DNA of 64,000 bases from Melittangium boletus DSM 14713 (lineage in GTDB: Bacteria; Myxococcota; Myxococcia; Myxococcales; Myxococcaceae), in contig NZ_CP022163.1 of NCBI RefSeq assembly GCF_002305855.1, positions 8,251,765 to 8,315,764 of the forward strand, read 5' to 3'. Below the pieces are notes generated by a model. The model did not search any database, was not told the origin of the DNA, and was given only the letters and a program-made list of their open reading frames with translations. The translations under genes were made by a program, and so were the position numbers. Shown one piece after another: positions 8,269-17,075 of this stretch (position 1 is its first letter; each line of letters opens with the position of its first letter).

Positions 8269-8526
8269 GTGGCTGGGGAGGGGCAGGTGGAGGAGCGCGG
8301 GTGGGCGTACCGGCGGAGGCAGCCGGAGGGGACGGTGCTGTACGAGGCGGTGAGGGACAACCTCACCACGTTGCTGGCGGATGTGTTCGCGTGCTTGAGG
8401 TGTGGAGGCAAGCGGCGGGTGTTGGCGTACGTGAAGGGAGCAGGAGGGGAGAGAGCGATTGTGGAGTACCTGGGGTGGCCCACGGCGAGTGGGCACCTGG
8501 CCCCTGAGAGAGGGCCGCCCCAGTGA
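8269..8526 (+). pseudogene. Gutted transposase, IS91/IS801-like (zinc-binding) family
   Basis: Only the two ends of a transposase remain in one frame. The front part, YRRRQPEGTVLYEAVRDNL, matches the N-terminus of this group. It runs straight into the usual C-terminal end, FACLRCGGKRRVLAYV and the tail ending RGPPQ. The central ~300 residues, including the zinc-binding and Y2/HUH catalytic parts, are gone, so it cannot be active. The GTG at 8269 is only the first in-frame start and need not be used. Nothing else recognisable lies between 8096 and 8268 or between 8527 and 8806. Short stretches near 8100-8165 could be the tail of a lost integrase next to the tRNA, but this is weak. Confidence 0.6.
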
Positions 8527-9903
8527 GCGTGGTGTTGAAGCTCAAGCCGCCACAGCCAGCCAAGAGAGCCAGGCACCTGCCGCGCCCCTCCTGGGAAAGC
8601 GGCTGGGCTGGGCAGGCGTGTGTCTGCTGGAGATGAAAGGCTTCTGTGCCGGCTCGGCGTGCGGCTCATGGGCTCCCCGTCAGCGTCCCTCACCTCCCGC
8701 TCTGCTCCCGCCCGCTACGCCCAAGAGGGCTCCTGTCCTTCCTATGCTCGACCACATCGTGTTAGCATCGCTTCGCGCGGCGCCGTCGACGGGTCCATGG
8801 GAAGGCATGACCTCCGAACCACCTAGCGAAAGCGGGCCCGGGGCCGGCGGAGAGGCTCTTGGCTGGGGAGAGCCATCGCTCGACTGGTCCAAGGCAGACC
8901 TGCTCACCATCCTCGCGCGATCGTGGGGCCAGGAAGGCGCTGCGCACATTAGGGTCATCGGCCGCGTGCGGCTGGCCGGGGGATTTTACGGGTTCCTCGA
9001 GGACCTGCATCACCCCGACACGGGCCTCCCGCTTCCCCCGCCGACCAAGACCTCGAAGGCGCACCTGCGGGCCTTCGTTCCGGGCGCCGAGCTCGATGTG
9101 CTGAAGGCGTTTGGCGGCACGGGGAGCTTCGCCCTGGCCGAGTTGGAGCTCTCACCCAAGCCGGAGCGGGAGAAGCAGGGCGATCCGTTCGCCTGCAAGG
9201 TCCGTCCACTTACGCTCAAGCCGTTCACCTCCGTCCCCGAAAGCTGGATGAGGGTCCAGCACCGCGAGGCGGCCAACCAGCCGCTGATCCTGGCCAGCAT
9301 CCGTGAAGCGCTGGAGGAGCAGCTGCGCCGAGAGACCGCCGACACGGTGACGAAGCTGCGCGGTGAGACCGCCGACGCGGAAGCGAAGCTGCGCGAGGCG
9401 CGGTCTGCGCTGGACGCGGCCGTCTTGGAGAAGCGGTCCCTCGATGGCGTACACGAGCGGAGCCTGCGGGCGATCGCCGAGCTAACAGAGCGCGTCGCCG
9501 CCCTCGACGCGGAGTTCCTGCACAGGAGAGTCACCTTGGAAGGCAGGCTTCGTGAGCTGGAGGCGCTCCTCCGCGAGAGGGGCGAACGCTTGGTCGCGCT
9601 CGAGCTCCTCGACAGGACCGATCTGGAGAAGGTCGTTCCCACCACCGGGCGGGCCGACGCACGCAGCGGGCATCGGTTCCAGGACGCGCTCGGCGGGGAC
9701 TTCCGGCAGCTGGCGGCCTACGTGCAGGCGCATCTCTGGCACAAGGACACGCGATATACGCGCGCGCAGCTGCTCGATTTCCTCACCCTGCTGCGCACCC
9801 GAGACTTAATCGTGCTCGCCGGAGATTCGGGCTCCGGCAAGACCAGCCTCGTGAAGTCAGTCGCCTCTGCCATCGGGGGACGGTGCACTGTCGTGCCGGT
9901 TAA

Positions 9904-11427
9904 CACTACTGCGTCATGACTGAGCAGGAGGTGAAGGAGGGGCCTGTCTGCTCGCCTGGTCTTGGAAGTCAGGTGTGGACCCCTACCGCGAAAGTCGGCC
10001 GGTGCGTATTGATTGTGTCGTGAAGCCCATTCAGTGAGCCAGATGATGCGCACCTTCATGGACGCCCAGGGAGTTGAACGACTCGAGGCGTATTTCCAAA
10101 AGATTGGCGACGTCTTGGGCGGGGACAGTCGCCGAGGTTCCTTTGCCCTTTATGCCCTGGGCCTCCTGGGGGAGGGCGAGCGCAAGAGCGTCGAGCCCAT
10201 TGCCGCGCGGGCCTGCCCCGACCCCGACAAGACCGAGGCCATGCACCAGCGCCTGCTTCACTTCGCTGTCAACTCCCGCTGGAGCGATCGGGAGGTTCGC
10301 CGAGAGGCCACTGGCTATGCCCTTGGCGCCATGACGCAGCGCGAGCCCATCGAGGCATGGATTGTCGACGACACCGGCTTTCTCAAGCAAGGCAAGCATT
10401 CGGTGGGCGTGCAGCGGCAATACACCGGCTCGGCGGGCAAAATCACCAACTGCCAGATTGGCGTCAGCCTCAGCCTCGCCACCCGCACCGAGCACCTCCC
10501 CATCGACTTCGAGCTGTACCTGCCCGAGTCCTGGGTCAATGACTCCGCTCGTCGTCAGGAGGCCCGAATCCCCGAGGAGGTGACTTTCAAGACAAAACCC
10601 CAGTTGGCTGTGCAGATGATTCGTCGAGCGATAGCGGACGGCGTTCCCAAAGGAGTCGCCCTGGCGGACTCCGCGTATGGCTCCTCCAGTGAGTTCCGCG
10701 CACAGGTGCGCTCCTTGGGGCTGCATTATGCAGTGGGTGTAGACCCCCAAACGGCCGTTTGCCTCCTCGACGACGAGGGACGCCCCCAGGGCGAGGCGAT
10801 GAGCGTCAAGGACATGGCTTCGCACCTGCACGAGCGCGGAGGCTTTCGACGCTGCACCTGGCGCTGCGGCACCCGTGAGCCGCTCTGGGCGCGTTTCGCC
10901 TTGCGTCGTGTGATTGCCGCGGGAGTTCCCAAAAGCCAACAAGAACCGCTCTGGCTGCTCATTGAATGGCGCGAAGGTGAGTCCGAGCCGGCTAACTATT
11001 TCCTTGTTTCAGTGCCAGAGCGCATGAGTAAGAAACAGCTCATCCGTCTTGTCATGCAGCGCTGGCGAACCGAGCGCGTCTACGAGGACTTGAAGGGAGA
11101 GCTCGGGCTCGACCACTACGAGGGTCGGCGCTTTCCAGGTTGGCACCACCACGTCTCCGTCGCCCTGTGCTGCTACGCGTTCATCATCGCCGAACGCGCG
11201 CGGCATTTTCCCCCCTCGGCCCGAGGGGCGGGTGAAGCCCACGCGCAGCCGCTCCAGGCCTGAACGCCACTTTCACGACAGCTTCATCACCGCACGGCTT
11301 GCCATGGCCCGGGTGATTGCCACCTGGCTGCCTCGCTGTCCTTGCTGCCACCGCTCCAGCCCCCAGTTCCCCTCACGGCCCCTGGCTGGCATCCCCATTC
11401 ATCTTTCGGGCCCCTGACGCAGTAGTG
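9904..11427 (+). mobile_element. IS701-family insertion sequence (1524 bp)
   Basis: Perfect 13-base terminal inverted repeats (9904-9916 and 11415-11427) enclose one transposase gene. The element is flanked by TTAA at 9900-9903 and 11428-11431. TTAA fits the 4-bp YTAR target duplication known for this family. It sits inside the mcrB-like gene, and clean removal restores the reading frame, so the insertion looks recent and unaltered at its ends. Confidence 0.93.
9904..11427. repeat. Terminal inverted repeats of the IS701-type element
   Basis: The left repeat CACTACTGCGTCA (9904-9916) is the exact reverse complement of the right end (11415-11427). The match continues through the flanking TTAA because that sequence is itself a palindrome. 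Confidence 0.93.
10043..11263 (+). CDS. IS701-family transposase
   Basis: About 406 residues from the ATG at 10043 (a TTG at 10013 is an alternative). It is a DDE transposase: IVDDTGFLKQGKHSVGVQRQ carries the first Asp, LADSAYGSS the second and YEDLKGELGLDHYEGR the catalytic Glu, all in the order and spacing of IS701 enzymes. The end is unusual. The normal C-terminal segment (RPERHFHDSF and LPRCPCCH) is encoded from about 11232 to 11417 in the next reading frame, so this frame ends about 50 residues early. Either a single-base indel or a late frameshift is present. The catalytic core is intact, so mobility may be retained. Confidence 0.9.
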   Translation: MMRTFMDAQGVERLEAYFQKIGDVLGGDSRRGSFALYALGLLGEGERKSVEPIAARACPDPDKTEAMHQRLLHFAVNSRWSDREVRREATGYALGAMTQREPIEAWIVDDTGFLKQGKHSVGVQRQYTGSAGKITNCQIGVSLSLATRTEHLPIDFELYLPESWVNDSARRQEARIPEEVTFKTKPQLAVQMIRRAIADGVPKGVALADSAYGSSSEFRAQVRSLGLHYAVGVDPQTAVCLLDDEGRPQGEAMSVKDMASHLHERGGFRRCTWRCGTREPLWARFALRRVIAAGVPKSQQEPLWLLIEWREGESEPANYFLVSVPERMSKKQLIRLVMQRWRTERVYEDLKGELGLDHYEGRRFPGWHHHVSVALCCYAFIIAERARHFPPSARGAGEAHAQPLQA

Positions 11428-12505
11428 TTAAGCCCAACTGGACTAGTTCCGAGGACCTCCTCGGCTACTACAACCCCATCGAGCGACGCTTCCACCCGTC
11501 GCTGTTCCTCCAGGCGCTGCTGGCGGCCGAGCGCGAACCGGAGACCCCGCACTTCATCTGCCTTGACGAGATGAACCTCGCGCGCGTGGAGTACTACTTC
11601 GCCGACTTCCTGAGCCTGCTGGAGTCGCGCCAGGAAGCGCCCTGGATCCCCTTGTACGCAACGGGGGAGGAGCGACAGGCGGTCGTCGACAACAGGATCT
11701 TCCTAGAACTGGCGGAGGAGGCCCGGAGGCGCGCGGGCCTGCCGGACGATGCATCGCTGACTGACCTGCTGCGGAACGACCAGGCGAACCTCGAACTCCG
11801 CAGGCTCTCCGGCCTCCAGGAGGCCGGTGCGCTCCTCGCTCACCACGCGAAGCTCAGGCGCTCGAACTCCGCCCTGTTCGAGATCTCGCCCGGCTTCCGG
11901 TTCCCACCGAACGTCTGGATCATCGGTGCGATCAACGTGGACGAGACCACGCACTATCTGTCACCGAAGGTCCTCGACCGTGCGCACGTGATGCGGTTCC
12001 GCAACCCCGTGTTGATCGACTGGGCCAACGTCGAGCGCGAGCTGGAGACGTTCGACCTCGACCTGGCCCTGCCGATGAACTTGGTGGCCCACGACTTCGG
12101 CGTCCGCGCCGAGTACCCAGCCTTCGACCAGGCTGATCCGCAGGTGAAGCTCCTGGTCCGGCTGGCCAAGGACCACCTCGACTCGCTGGGCATCGAGTTC
12201 GGCCTGCGGGCCATCCGGCAATCGCTCCACTACCTCCGGAGGGCGGAGGAGGCGGGGACCAATGGCAAATCGGCCTTGAACGCGGTCGCACTCCACAAGA
12301 TCCTCCCCAAGATCTCCTTCGACGTGGAGAAGACCGTGGCCGGAGGCCAGAAGCGCAGGGAGGTGCTGATCGGCCTTCGGGATGCCCTGGCCAAGGACCT
12401 CCAAGGCATGGACAGTGCCGAGGTGACCGAGTCCGCCGTCGAGGCGCTGGACGGGCTAATCGCGCGCGCGGAAGGCAACAACGGCATTGCCAACTTCTGG
12501 TCCCG

Positions 12506-15049
12506 GTGACGCTCCCTGCCTTCGAGGCGCGGTACCTCCGGATCGAGTGGCAGTCGGAGGGCGTCGCCCGCGAGATCGAGGTGGCGCCGGCGCCGCTCGA
12601 GCTGGAGCTGTGCGCCGACGGTGGGTTCGTCGTCGAGAGCACGATCTTCAATGACGTCCCGTGGCTCGGGATCAGCTTGGGGCAGAAGCTCGAGAAGGCG
12701 ACCCCCGTCCTCGTGGCCGCCTCGGGTGAGGAGGTCCCTCTTCTGCAGATGTCCGACCGACGGAGTGGTGGCACCTGGTGGTTGCTCAGCCACGGCTGGG
12801 ACCACGCCGGCAAGCGACACCTCAGCGAGCTCCAGCGGAGCGCTGGAAGGTACGACGTCCGGATCGGCGAGGAGCGGCTGCGGATCGAGAACCGCCTGTC
12901 GTCCTTTGGTCGTGCCGAGATCCAGGCGTACATCGACGACTTCCGCGGCGATCTCCTCTGGATGATCATGGGCGACGCCTCCGGCGCCACGGCGACCGGC
13001 AAAGGCGCCGGGGCCGGGACCGAGCTCGCCGAGGCGCTGGGAGAACTGCACGCCGCGTCGCGACGGGTGCTAGCGTCCCCCGCGGTCGCCATCCGGGAGG
13101 ATCGGGCACCGCGACCTATCTCGAAGGTGCGTCCGACCGCGGCGACCTTCCGGGAGTACGCGCGTGATCCGGCGGCCCGCCAGCTCACCAGCAGGGTCTT
13201 CATTGAGTCGGCGAACATCGCGGAGAACCGCTACGTACGACACCTCCTGGAAGCCTCCCTGAAGGTGGCCGGCGCGTTCTGGTCGGCGGCCTCGGTGCGT
13301 TCGGGCTTCCTGGAACGAATCGCCTCCGAGGAGTGCGAGCGCGCCCGGCGCAACCGCGCGATGGAGCAGCGTCGGGTCGACCCCGGGGTGTTCGAGCGGC
13401 AGACGGATGAGCGACGACGGAAGCTGGATGCGATCGCGAACTTCAGGTCCCTGTCGAGCGATCGGGGCGAGACCCAGTCGTTCCCCATCCGCCTGGAGGA
13501 GCAGTATTCCGAGCCCTGCTCGTTCTTCTATAGGCGGCAGTCGGAACCGAAGGGCACCCCGGGCAACGAGTTCGCTTACAAGGTGATCGTCCTACCCAAG
13601 GACTTCTTCGAGTTGGTCCTGGGAGCACATCGGATCTGCCGCGACCTCACGATCCGAGGTCTCCCGCGCAGCGAGCGCCTCTTCTCAAAGAACGAGAAGC
13701 CATACTTGAAGCTCACCTTTGCCTCGGTGCTCGAGGCCGTGCCAGGGCGGGACGAGCTCGAGAGGAGGGACGCGACAAAGCGACACCTGGAAGAGAACAA
13801 CTGGCTGGTTCGCCTGACCGTCGACGAGCTACGCGAGCTCAGGCGCGAGGCGGACGTGGGCGATTGGCGGGCGGAGATGGCGCGGAAGCGGAAGGACGCC
13901 GTCGGTGCGGAGATTGTGGCGGTGGAGCGGTGGAGGCGAAGCCTGGCGGCGGTTGACTTAGCCTTCAACCGCTTGGGGATCGCGAGCAGCCCCATCTTCC
14001 CGACGGGGATGAGCTTCGTCACCAACCCGGACTACGCGGCCGTTCTGACGGCGTTCAAGAAGGTCCACGCGCTGCTGGAGCGCGGTGGCCTAGACCTCTC
14101 GAAGCTGGAGGAGCTGAGCAACATCTCGATCCTCCACGTCAGCGACATCTACGAGAAGTGGTGTCTACTGAAGCTCTTCCGTTTGCTGACGAGGGACTTC
14201 GGTTTCGCGCCCGAGCTCCGCTGGGAAGAGAAGCTTGTCGCGGCCGCGGTCGCGCGCACGAGCAACATCCGGTTCGAGTTCTCGCGCGATGACCTGGAGC
14301 TGAAGGTGGCTCTCACTTGGCAGGCCGAGCTTCCCACGGGGCATCGGCCCGACTTCGTCCTGGAGGTCTTCTTCACGGGCAGGGCGGAGGCCGGGCTGGC
14401 CGACAACGAAGATCGCCAGAGCGGGGGCATCGTCCTGGACGCCAAGTTCAGGGACGCCTGGGGCGTCGGCGAGCTTCGCCACACTCTAGGCGAGCTGGTG
14501 GCGGTGAAGGGATACGACGCGGCGGTGGAGAGCGGGAGGGTCTTCGTCCTGCAGCCCTGCGAGGCCACGGCACGCTTCGAGACCACCTCACCTCTCGACT
14601 GGGGCGCACACTGCGACTACGACGGAACGGACAAACATGGCCATCTCCGCGGCTGGGTCCAGACCGGCGTGACGTCGTCCGGAGCGAGCTCAACCCAGCA
14701 CCTCAAGCGCCTGCTGGCGATGGTGTTCCAGGCCGCCTTCCCCAGGCCATGGGAGGAGCATCATGAGGACGGCACCAGTTCCTGGACGTCGCGCAGCTTC
14801 TGCCTGGGCTGCGGCGGCCGCCACGTTCCTGCGGCGATCACGGCGCGGCGCACAAAGAAGGACCAGACGTATTGGTTCCTCGACTGCAAGCGCTGCCGGA
14901 TGCGGACCGAGAGGACCCACTGCTACGACTGCCATCGGCCGCTGTTCAAGAACGGCACAACGTGGACGTACCACACTACCATCGCCCACCAGGTGACGAA
15001 CGTGATCTGTCCCTGGTGTGAGTCCTTCTTCGACAGGACGTCTACCTGA
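12506..15049 (+). CDS. DUF2357/PD-(D/E)XK nuclease, McrC-like partner
   Basis: An 847-residue protein whose GTG start overlaps the TGA of the mcrB-like gene by three bases, so the pair is translationally coupled. Residues ~1-350 match the DUF2357 type of McrC-like N-terminal region. Near 612-650 the motif RPDFVLEV followed by GGIVLDAKFRD supplies the Asp and D-x-K of a PD-(D/E)XK nuclease. The last ~80 residues form a Cys-rich zinc ribbon (CLGCGGRH, CKRCRMR, CYDCHRP, CPWCESFF). It would be the DNA-cutting subunit of a GTP-dependent, modification-sensing (type IV, McrBC-like) restriction system. With the motor gene interrupted upstream it is probably inactive and may be poorly expressed. Confidence 0.82.
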   Translation: MTLPAFEARYLRIEWQSEGVAREIEVAPAPLELELCADGGFVVESTIFNDVPWLGISLGQKLEKATPVLVAASGEEVPLLQMSDRRSGGTWWLLSHGWDHAGKRHLSELQRSAGRYDVRIGEERLRIENRLSSFGRAEIQAYIDDFRGDLLWMIMGDASGATATGKGAGAGTELAEALGELHAASRRVLASPAVAIREDRAPRPISKVRPTAATFREYARDPAARQLTSRVFIESANIAENRYVRHLLEASLKVAGAFWSAASVRSGFLERIASEECERARRNRAMEQRRVDPGVFERQTDERRRKLDAIANFRSLSSDRGETQSFPIRLEEQYSEPCSFFYRRQSEPKGTPGNEFAYKVIVLPKDFFELVLGAHRICRDLTIRGLPRSERLFSKNEKPYLKLTFASVLEAVPGRDELERRDATKRHLEENNWLVRLTVDELRELRREADVGDWRAEMARKRKDAVGAEIVAVERWRRSLAAVDLAFNRLGIASSPIFPTGMSFVTNPDYAAVLTAFKKVHALLERGGLDLSKLEELSNISILHVSDIYEKWCLLKLFRLLTRDFGFAPELRWEEKLVAAAVARTSNIRFEFSRDDLELKVALTWQAELPTGHRPDFVLEVFFTGRAEAGLADNEDRQSGGIVLDAKFRDAWGVGELRHTLGELVAVKGYDAAVESGRVFVLQPCEATARFETTSPLDWGAHCDYDGTDKHGHLRGWVQTGVTSSGASSTQHLKRLLAMVFQAAFPRPWEEHHEDGTSSWTSRSFCLGCGGRHVPAAITARRTKKDQTYWFLDCKRCRMRTERTHCYDCHRPLFKNGTTWTYHTTIAHQVTNVICPWCESFFDRTST

Positions 15050-15102
15050 GTTTGGTCGACAAGCCGTGCGCTCTGACATGCGAATGGCTTCCGACACGCC
15101 CC

Positions 15103-15330
15103 TCACTCCGGATCAGGCTTGTCGGCCAGATGAGATTCGAGGTCACCCACTAGGGAGAGCGTGAGGTACATCACCTGCCGCGCACCCTTGGGAAGGGATT
15201 CGGCGAATCGACCGGTGGAGCGAAGTCGAATGCGTGGAGGACCTCCGTGCCGCTGACCACCCCTTCGTCCCGGGGCGAGCAGTCCAATATGGAGACCCTC
15301 GCGGCTGATTCCGGTGAGCTGCAGGTTCTA
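15103..15330 (-). pseudogene. Degenerate C-terminal gene remnant with frameshift
   Basis: The 319 bases between the nuclease gene and the headless toxin gene hold no intact gene. On the minus strand one frame reads RVSILDCSPRDEGVVSG and VLHAFDFAPPVDSP, and another frame carries on with SLPKGARQVMYLTLSLVGDL to a stop at 15103-15105. Both stretches look like natural protein, as if one gene had suffered a frameshift near 15210. No family is recognised. The call is from sequence character only. Confidence 0.3.
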
Positions 15331-15332
15331 GC

Positions 15333-15354
15333 TCGCCGAGGCCAGGATGGGCAC
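15333..15354. repeat. 22-bp identity to the P450 gene at 17330-17351
   Basis: These 22 bases are identical to bases inside the P450 gene, and on the minus strand both encode VPILASA in the same frame. This stretch looks like a tiny P450 fragment left at a rearrangement point next to the truncated toxin gene. Confidence 0.5.
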
Positions 15355-15368
15355 TACCGGCGGCGGAG

Positions 15369-16304
15369 GTGGGGTTGACGCGCGACTATCTGCGCTGGTG
15401 CGAGCGCACCGGCAGGCCCGGAGACTGTCTCCGCTTGCTGACGGAGAGCCCCATCGTCAACGGGGACGGCCGTTTCGCTCTTGCACTCGCCCTCGCGAAG
15501 GGCGCCGTGCTGGACGAGATGCTGGCGGCGTTCAAGGACATGGCCGACCCACACGCCATGGTGGCAGCGGTTCTCTGGACCTGGACGACGTACATGGTCC
15601 TCATCTCGATTCCCGACGTGACGGTCTCGAAGGGCCTCGCGGCGGTGATGACCGCCACACTCATCTCCTACGTGGGTGTCGACACCTTCTGGGGACTCGT
15701 CGTGGGATTCAAGCGGCTGATGGACGAGGCGGACCGAGCCGCCACGTTCAACGAGCTGCGCGAGGCCGGGGAGCGGTATGGCAAGGTGATGGGCCGCAAC
15801 GCGGCGCGTGCGTTCGCCATGCTGGCCACGGTGGCGCTCGGCAACACGGCGGCGGGGTTGGCGGCGAAGGTGCCGACGCTGCCCGGTGCGATGCAGGCGG
15901 CGGCGCGGGCGGAGACACAGGTGGGCCTCCGCCTCGCGGCAGTGGGAGAGGTCGAGATGGTCGCCGTGAGTGCCGAGGCCGTCACCATCGCACTTGCTCC
16001 GGGCGCCGTGGCGATGTCGGCTCAGGGGTCGGGTGCCACGAGCGCCCCGCTCCCGGCGAGCGGTGATGACATCTCGGTCAAAGATGTGCACGTAGACGTT
16101 TCCAAGCACAACCTCGACCGCTTGGCTCCAACGTGGCCAGAGCAACGACAGTTCCTCATCGACGCTGTCCGCCAGCTCGATGGGAAGGTCAGCGCATTGG
16201 CCACAACCCCCCAAGGGTCCATCTTCGAGAGCACCCTCAAGATCAATGATAGGTTCGGGGGGATTGCGAACCTGACCATCAACACCGCTTTCATTCCCCC
16301 ATGA
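15369..16304 (+). pseudogene. Headless SitA-like toxin with a different C-terminal tip
   Basis: The 311 residues from the GTG at 15369 align along most of their length with residues ~127-335 of the AHH toxin. Shared blocks include GKVMGRNAARAFA, YVGVDTFW, KVPTLPGAMQA and TIALAPGAVA. The first ~125 residues, including the lipoprotein signal, are missing, so it cannot be exported as a lipoprotein. The last ~85 residues are unrelated to AHH. They contain VSKHNLDRLAPTW and a terminal ANLTINTAFIPP, which resembles small RelE/BECR-fold or DUF4258-type tips. Whether it is a dead gene or a recombination donor cassette is open. It overlaps the next gene by four bases (ATGA). Confidence 0.65.
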
Positions 16305-16735
16305 CGGACCATCTCGAATTTCTGGCGAAGCGAGTGCTGGAGACAGGAGGAGCAGAGGCAGAGCGGGCCTTCCGCGATACGCTTCGTCACGTCTCCGACC
16401 CCGCTGTACTCCGGGTGCTTGCAGGAAAGTTCTACGCTGAGCCCGAGGTATCGGTGCCCACCTATGAACGACTCCTGGAGCTGATGCCCAAGGACGTGCT
16501 CACACGGGTTGAATTCGGATTCATCTATTTCCTCATGGGAGAAGACGGCGAGGCGCGTCGGCAGCTCGGCATGGCCCAGGCGTTGGACCCGGAGCACGTG
16601 CAGGTTCTCACCTTGGAGGCGGCACTGGCACGTGAGTCGGCCGAGAAGGTCCGGCTCTACCGCCGCATCCTCCAGAAGGAGCCGCTGAACGAGATTGCAC
16701 GCGGCAAGCTCCGTGAGCTGGGGGAAACGCCGTAG
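16301..16735 (+). CDS. TPR-like protein, candidate immunity protein
   Basis: A 144-residue all-helical protein. Helix pairs near residues 45-75 (TYERLLELMP, FIYFLMGEDGEARRQLG) and 75-140 (ALDPEHVQVLTLEAAL, LYRRILQKEPLNE) have tetratricopeptide spacing. There is no signal peptide. Its ATG overlaps the stop of the truncated toxin, so it is coupled to it and occupies the place where an immunity gene is expected. The last 15 codons recur exactly 300 bases downstream in a scar (16985-17042). An immunity role is inference from position; general protein-protein binding is the safe statement. Confidence 0.7.
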   Translation: MTDHLEFLAKRVLETGGAEAERAFRDTLRHVSDPAVLRVLAGKFYAEPEVSVPTYERLLELMPKDVLTRVEFGFIYFLMGEDGEARRQLGMAQALDPEHVQVLTLEAALARESAEKVRLYRRILQKEPLNEIARGKLRELGETP

Positions 16736-16742
16736 TTCTTGG
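16685..16742 (+). repeat. 58-bp direct repeat, copy 1
   Basis: It covers the last 15 codons of the TPR gene plus its stop. Copy 2 is at 16985-17042, exactly 300 bases on, with three or so mismatches. Confidence 0.85.
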
Positions 16743-16755
16743 CCTGGAGGCCGTA

Positions 16756-16980
16756 ATGGGGCAGACGGATTCCAAGAAGAAGCTCGGGCGCTTCGAGCTG
16801 CGAGTCTCCGAAGACGATCAGGACGTGGCCTATTTGCGCCTCCCGAGTCATCCCGGTGAGACCTGCAAGATGTCGAAGTCGATCAGGCTGGCCGAACTCA
16901 TGGGTTCCTACGCGGGTCCCGATGTGGTGCTCGACTTCGACCAGGATGGAGTTCTGGTTGGAATCGAGATCCTGGCGTGA
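16756..16980 (+). CDS. DUF2283-family small protein
   Basis: A 74-residue protein with GGAGG six bases before its ATG. The C-terminal DVVLDFDQDGVLVGIEIL is the hallmark of DUF2283, and the middle AYLRLPSHPGETCKMSKSI fits the strand-rich fold. DUF2283 genes often stand next to DUF4258 (RelE-like) toxin genes, where they are thought to act as antitoxins. Given the possible BECR-like tip at the end of the truncated toxin two genes upstream, this may be the real antidote, with the TPR gene as an extra partner. That link is inference. Confidence 0.8.
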   Translation: MGQTDSKKKLGRFELRVSEDDQDVAYLRLPSHPGETCKMSKSIRLAELMGSYAGPDVVLDFDQDGVLVGIEILA

Positions 16981-16984
16981 TGCC

Positions 16985-17042
16985 CTGAACGAGATTGCAC
17001 GCGGCAAGCTCCGTGAGTTGGGAGAAACGCCGTAATTCTTGG
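16985..17042 (+). repeat. 58-bp direct repeat, copy 2 (duplication scar)
   Basis: It encodes the tail of a lost TPR-gene copy, ending in the same stop position. The bases just after it (TATCCCGGTGAG) match an internal part of the DUF2283 gene (around 16849), so this is the scar of a former tandem TPR-DUF2283 unit with its middle deleted. Confidence 0.75.
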
Positions 17043-17075
17043 GTTATCCCGGTGAGCCCTGCGAGAGTCGGAGGC

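Larger units (their letters stand above)
8807..12509 (+). pseudogene. McrB-like coiled-coil AAA+ GTPase gene, split by an IS701-type element
   Basis: The gene is in two parts, 8807-9903 and 11432-12509. Removing the insertion and one TTAA copy restores a continuous 724-residue frame across the junction (VVPV then KPNWTSSEDLLGYYNP, the normal McrB order). The start is the ATG at 8807 with GGGAAGG just upstream. Residues 1-165 are an N-terminal domain, ~169-270 a strong coiled coil rich in Glu, Arg and Leu, and ~335 onward the GTPase domain with Walker A GDSGSGKT, a Walker-B-like ICLDEMN and the McrB signature-like GAINVDET near 532. It would power the nuclease encoded by the overlapping next gene. 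As it stands the left part stops at 9919 just inside the element, so no full motor is made. Confidence 0.85.

Noticed and set aside
7683..8693. Long minus-strand frame across the tRNA whose translation includes GWNRTSGLRFRKPP
   Set aside because: This is the well-known false translation of a tRNA-Arg gene and its flank, not a protein.
16685..17042. CRISPR-like repeat
   Set aside because: Only two copies, 300 bases apart, with a gene between, and the repeat is coding sequence.
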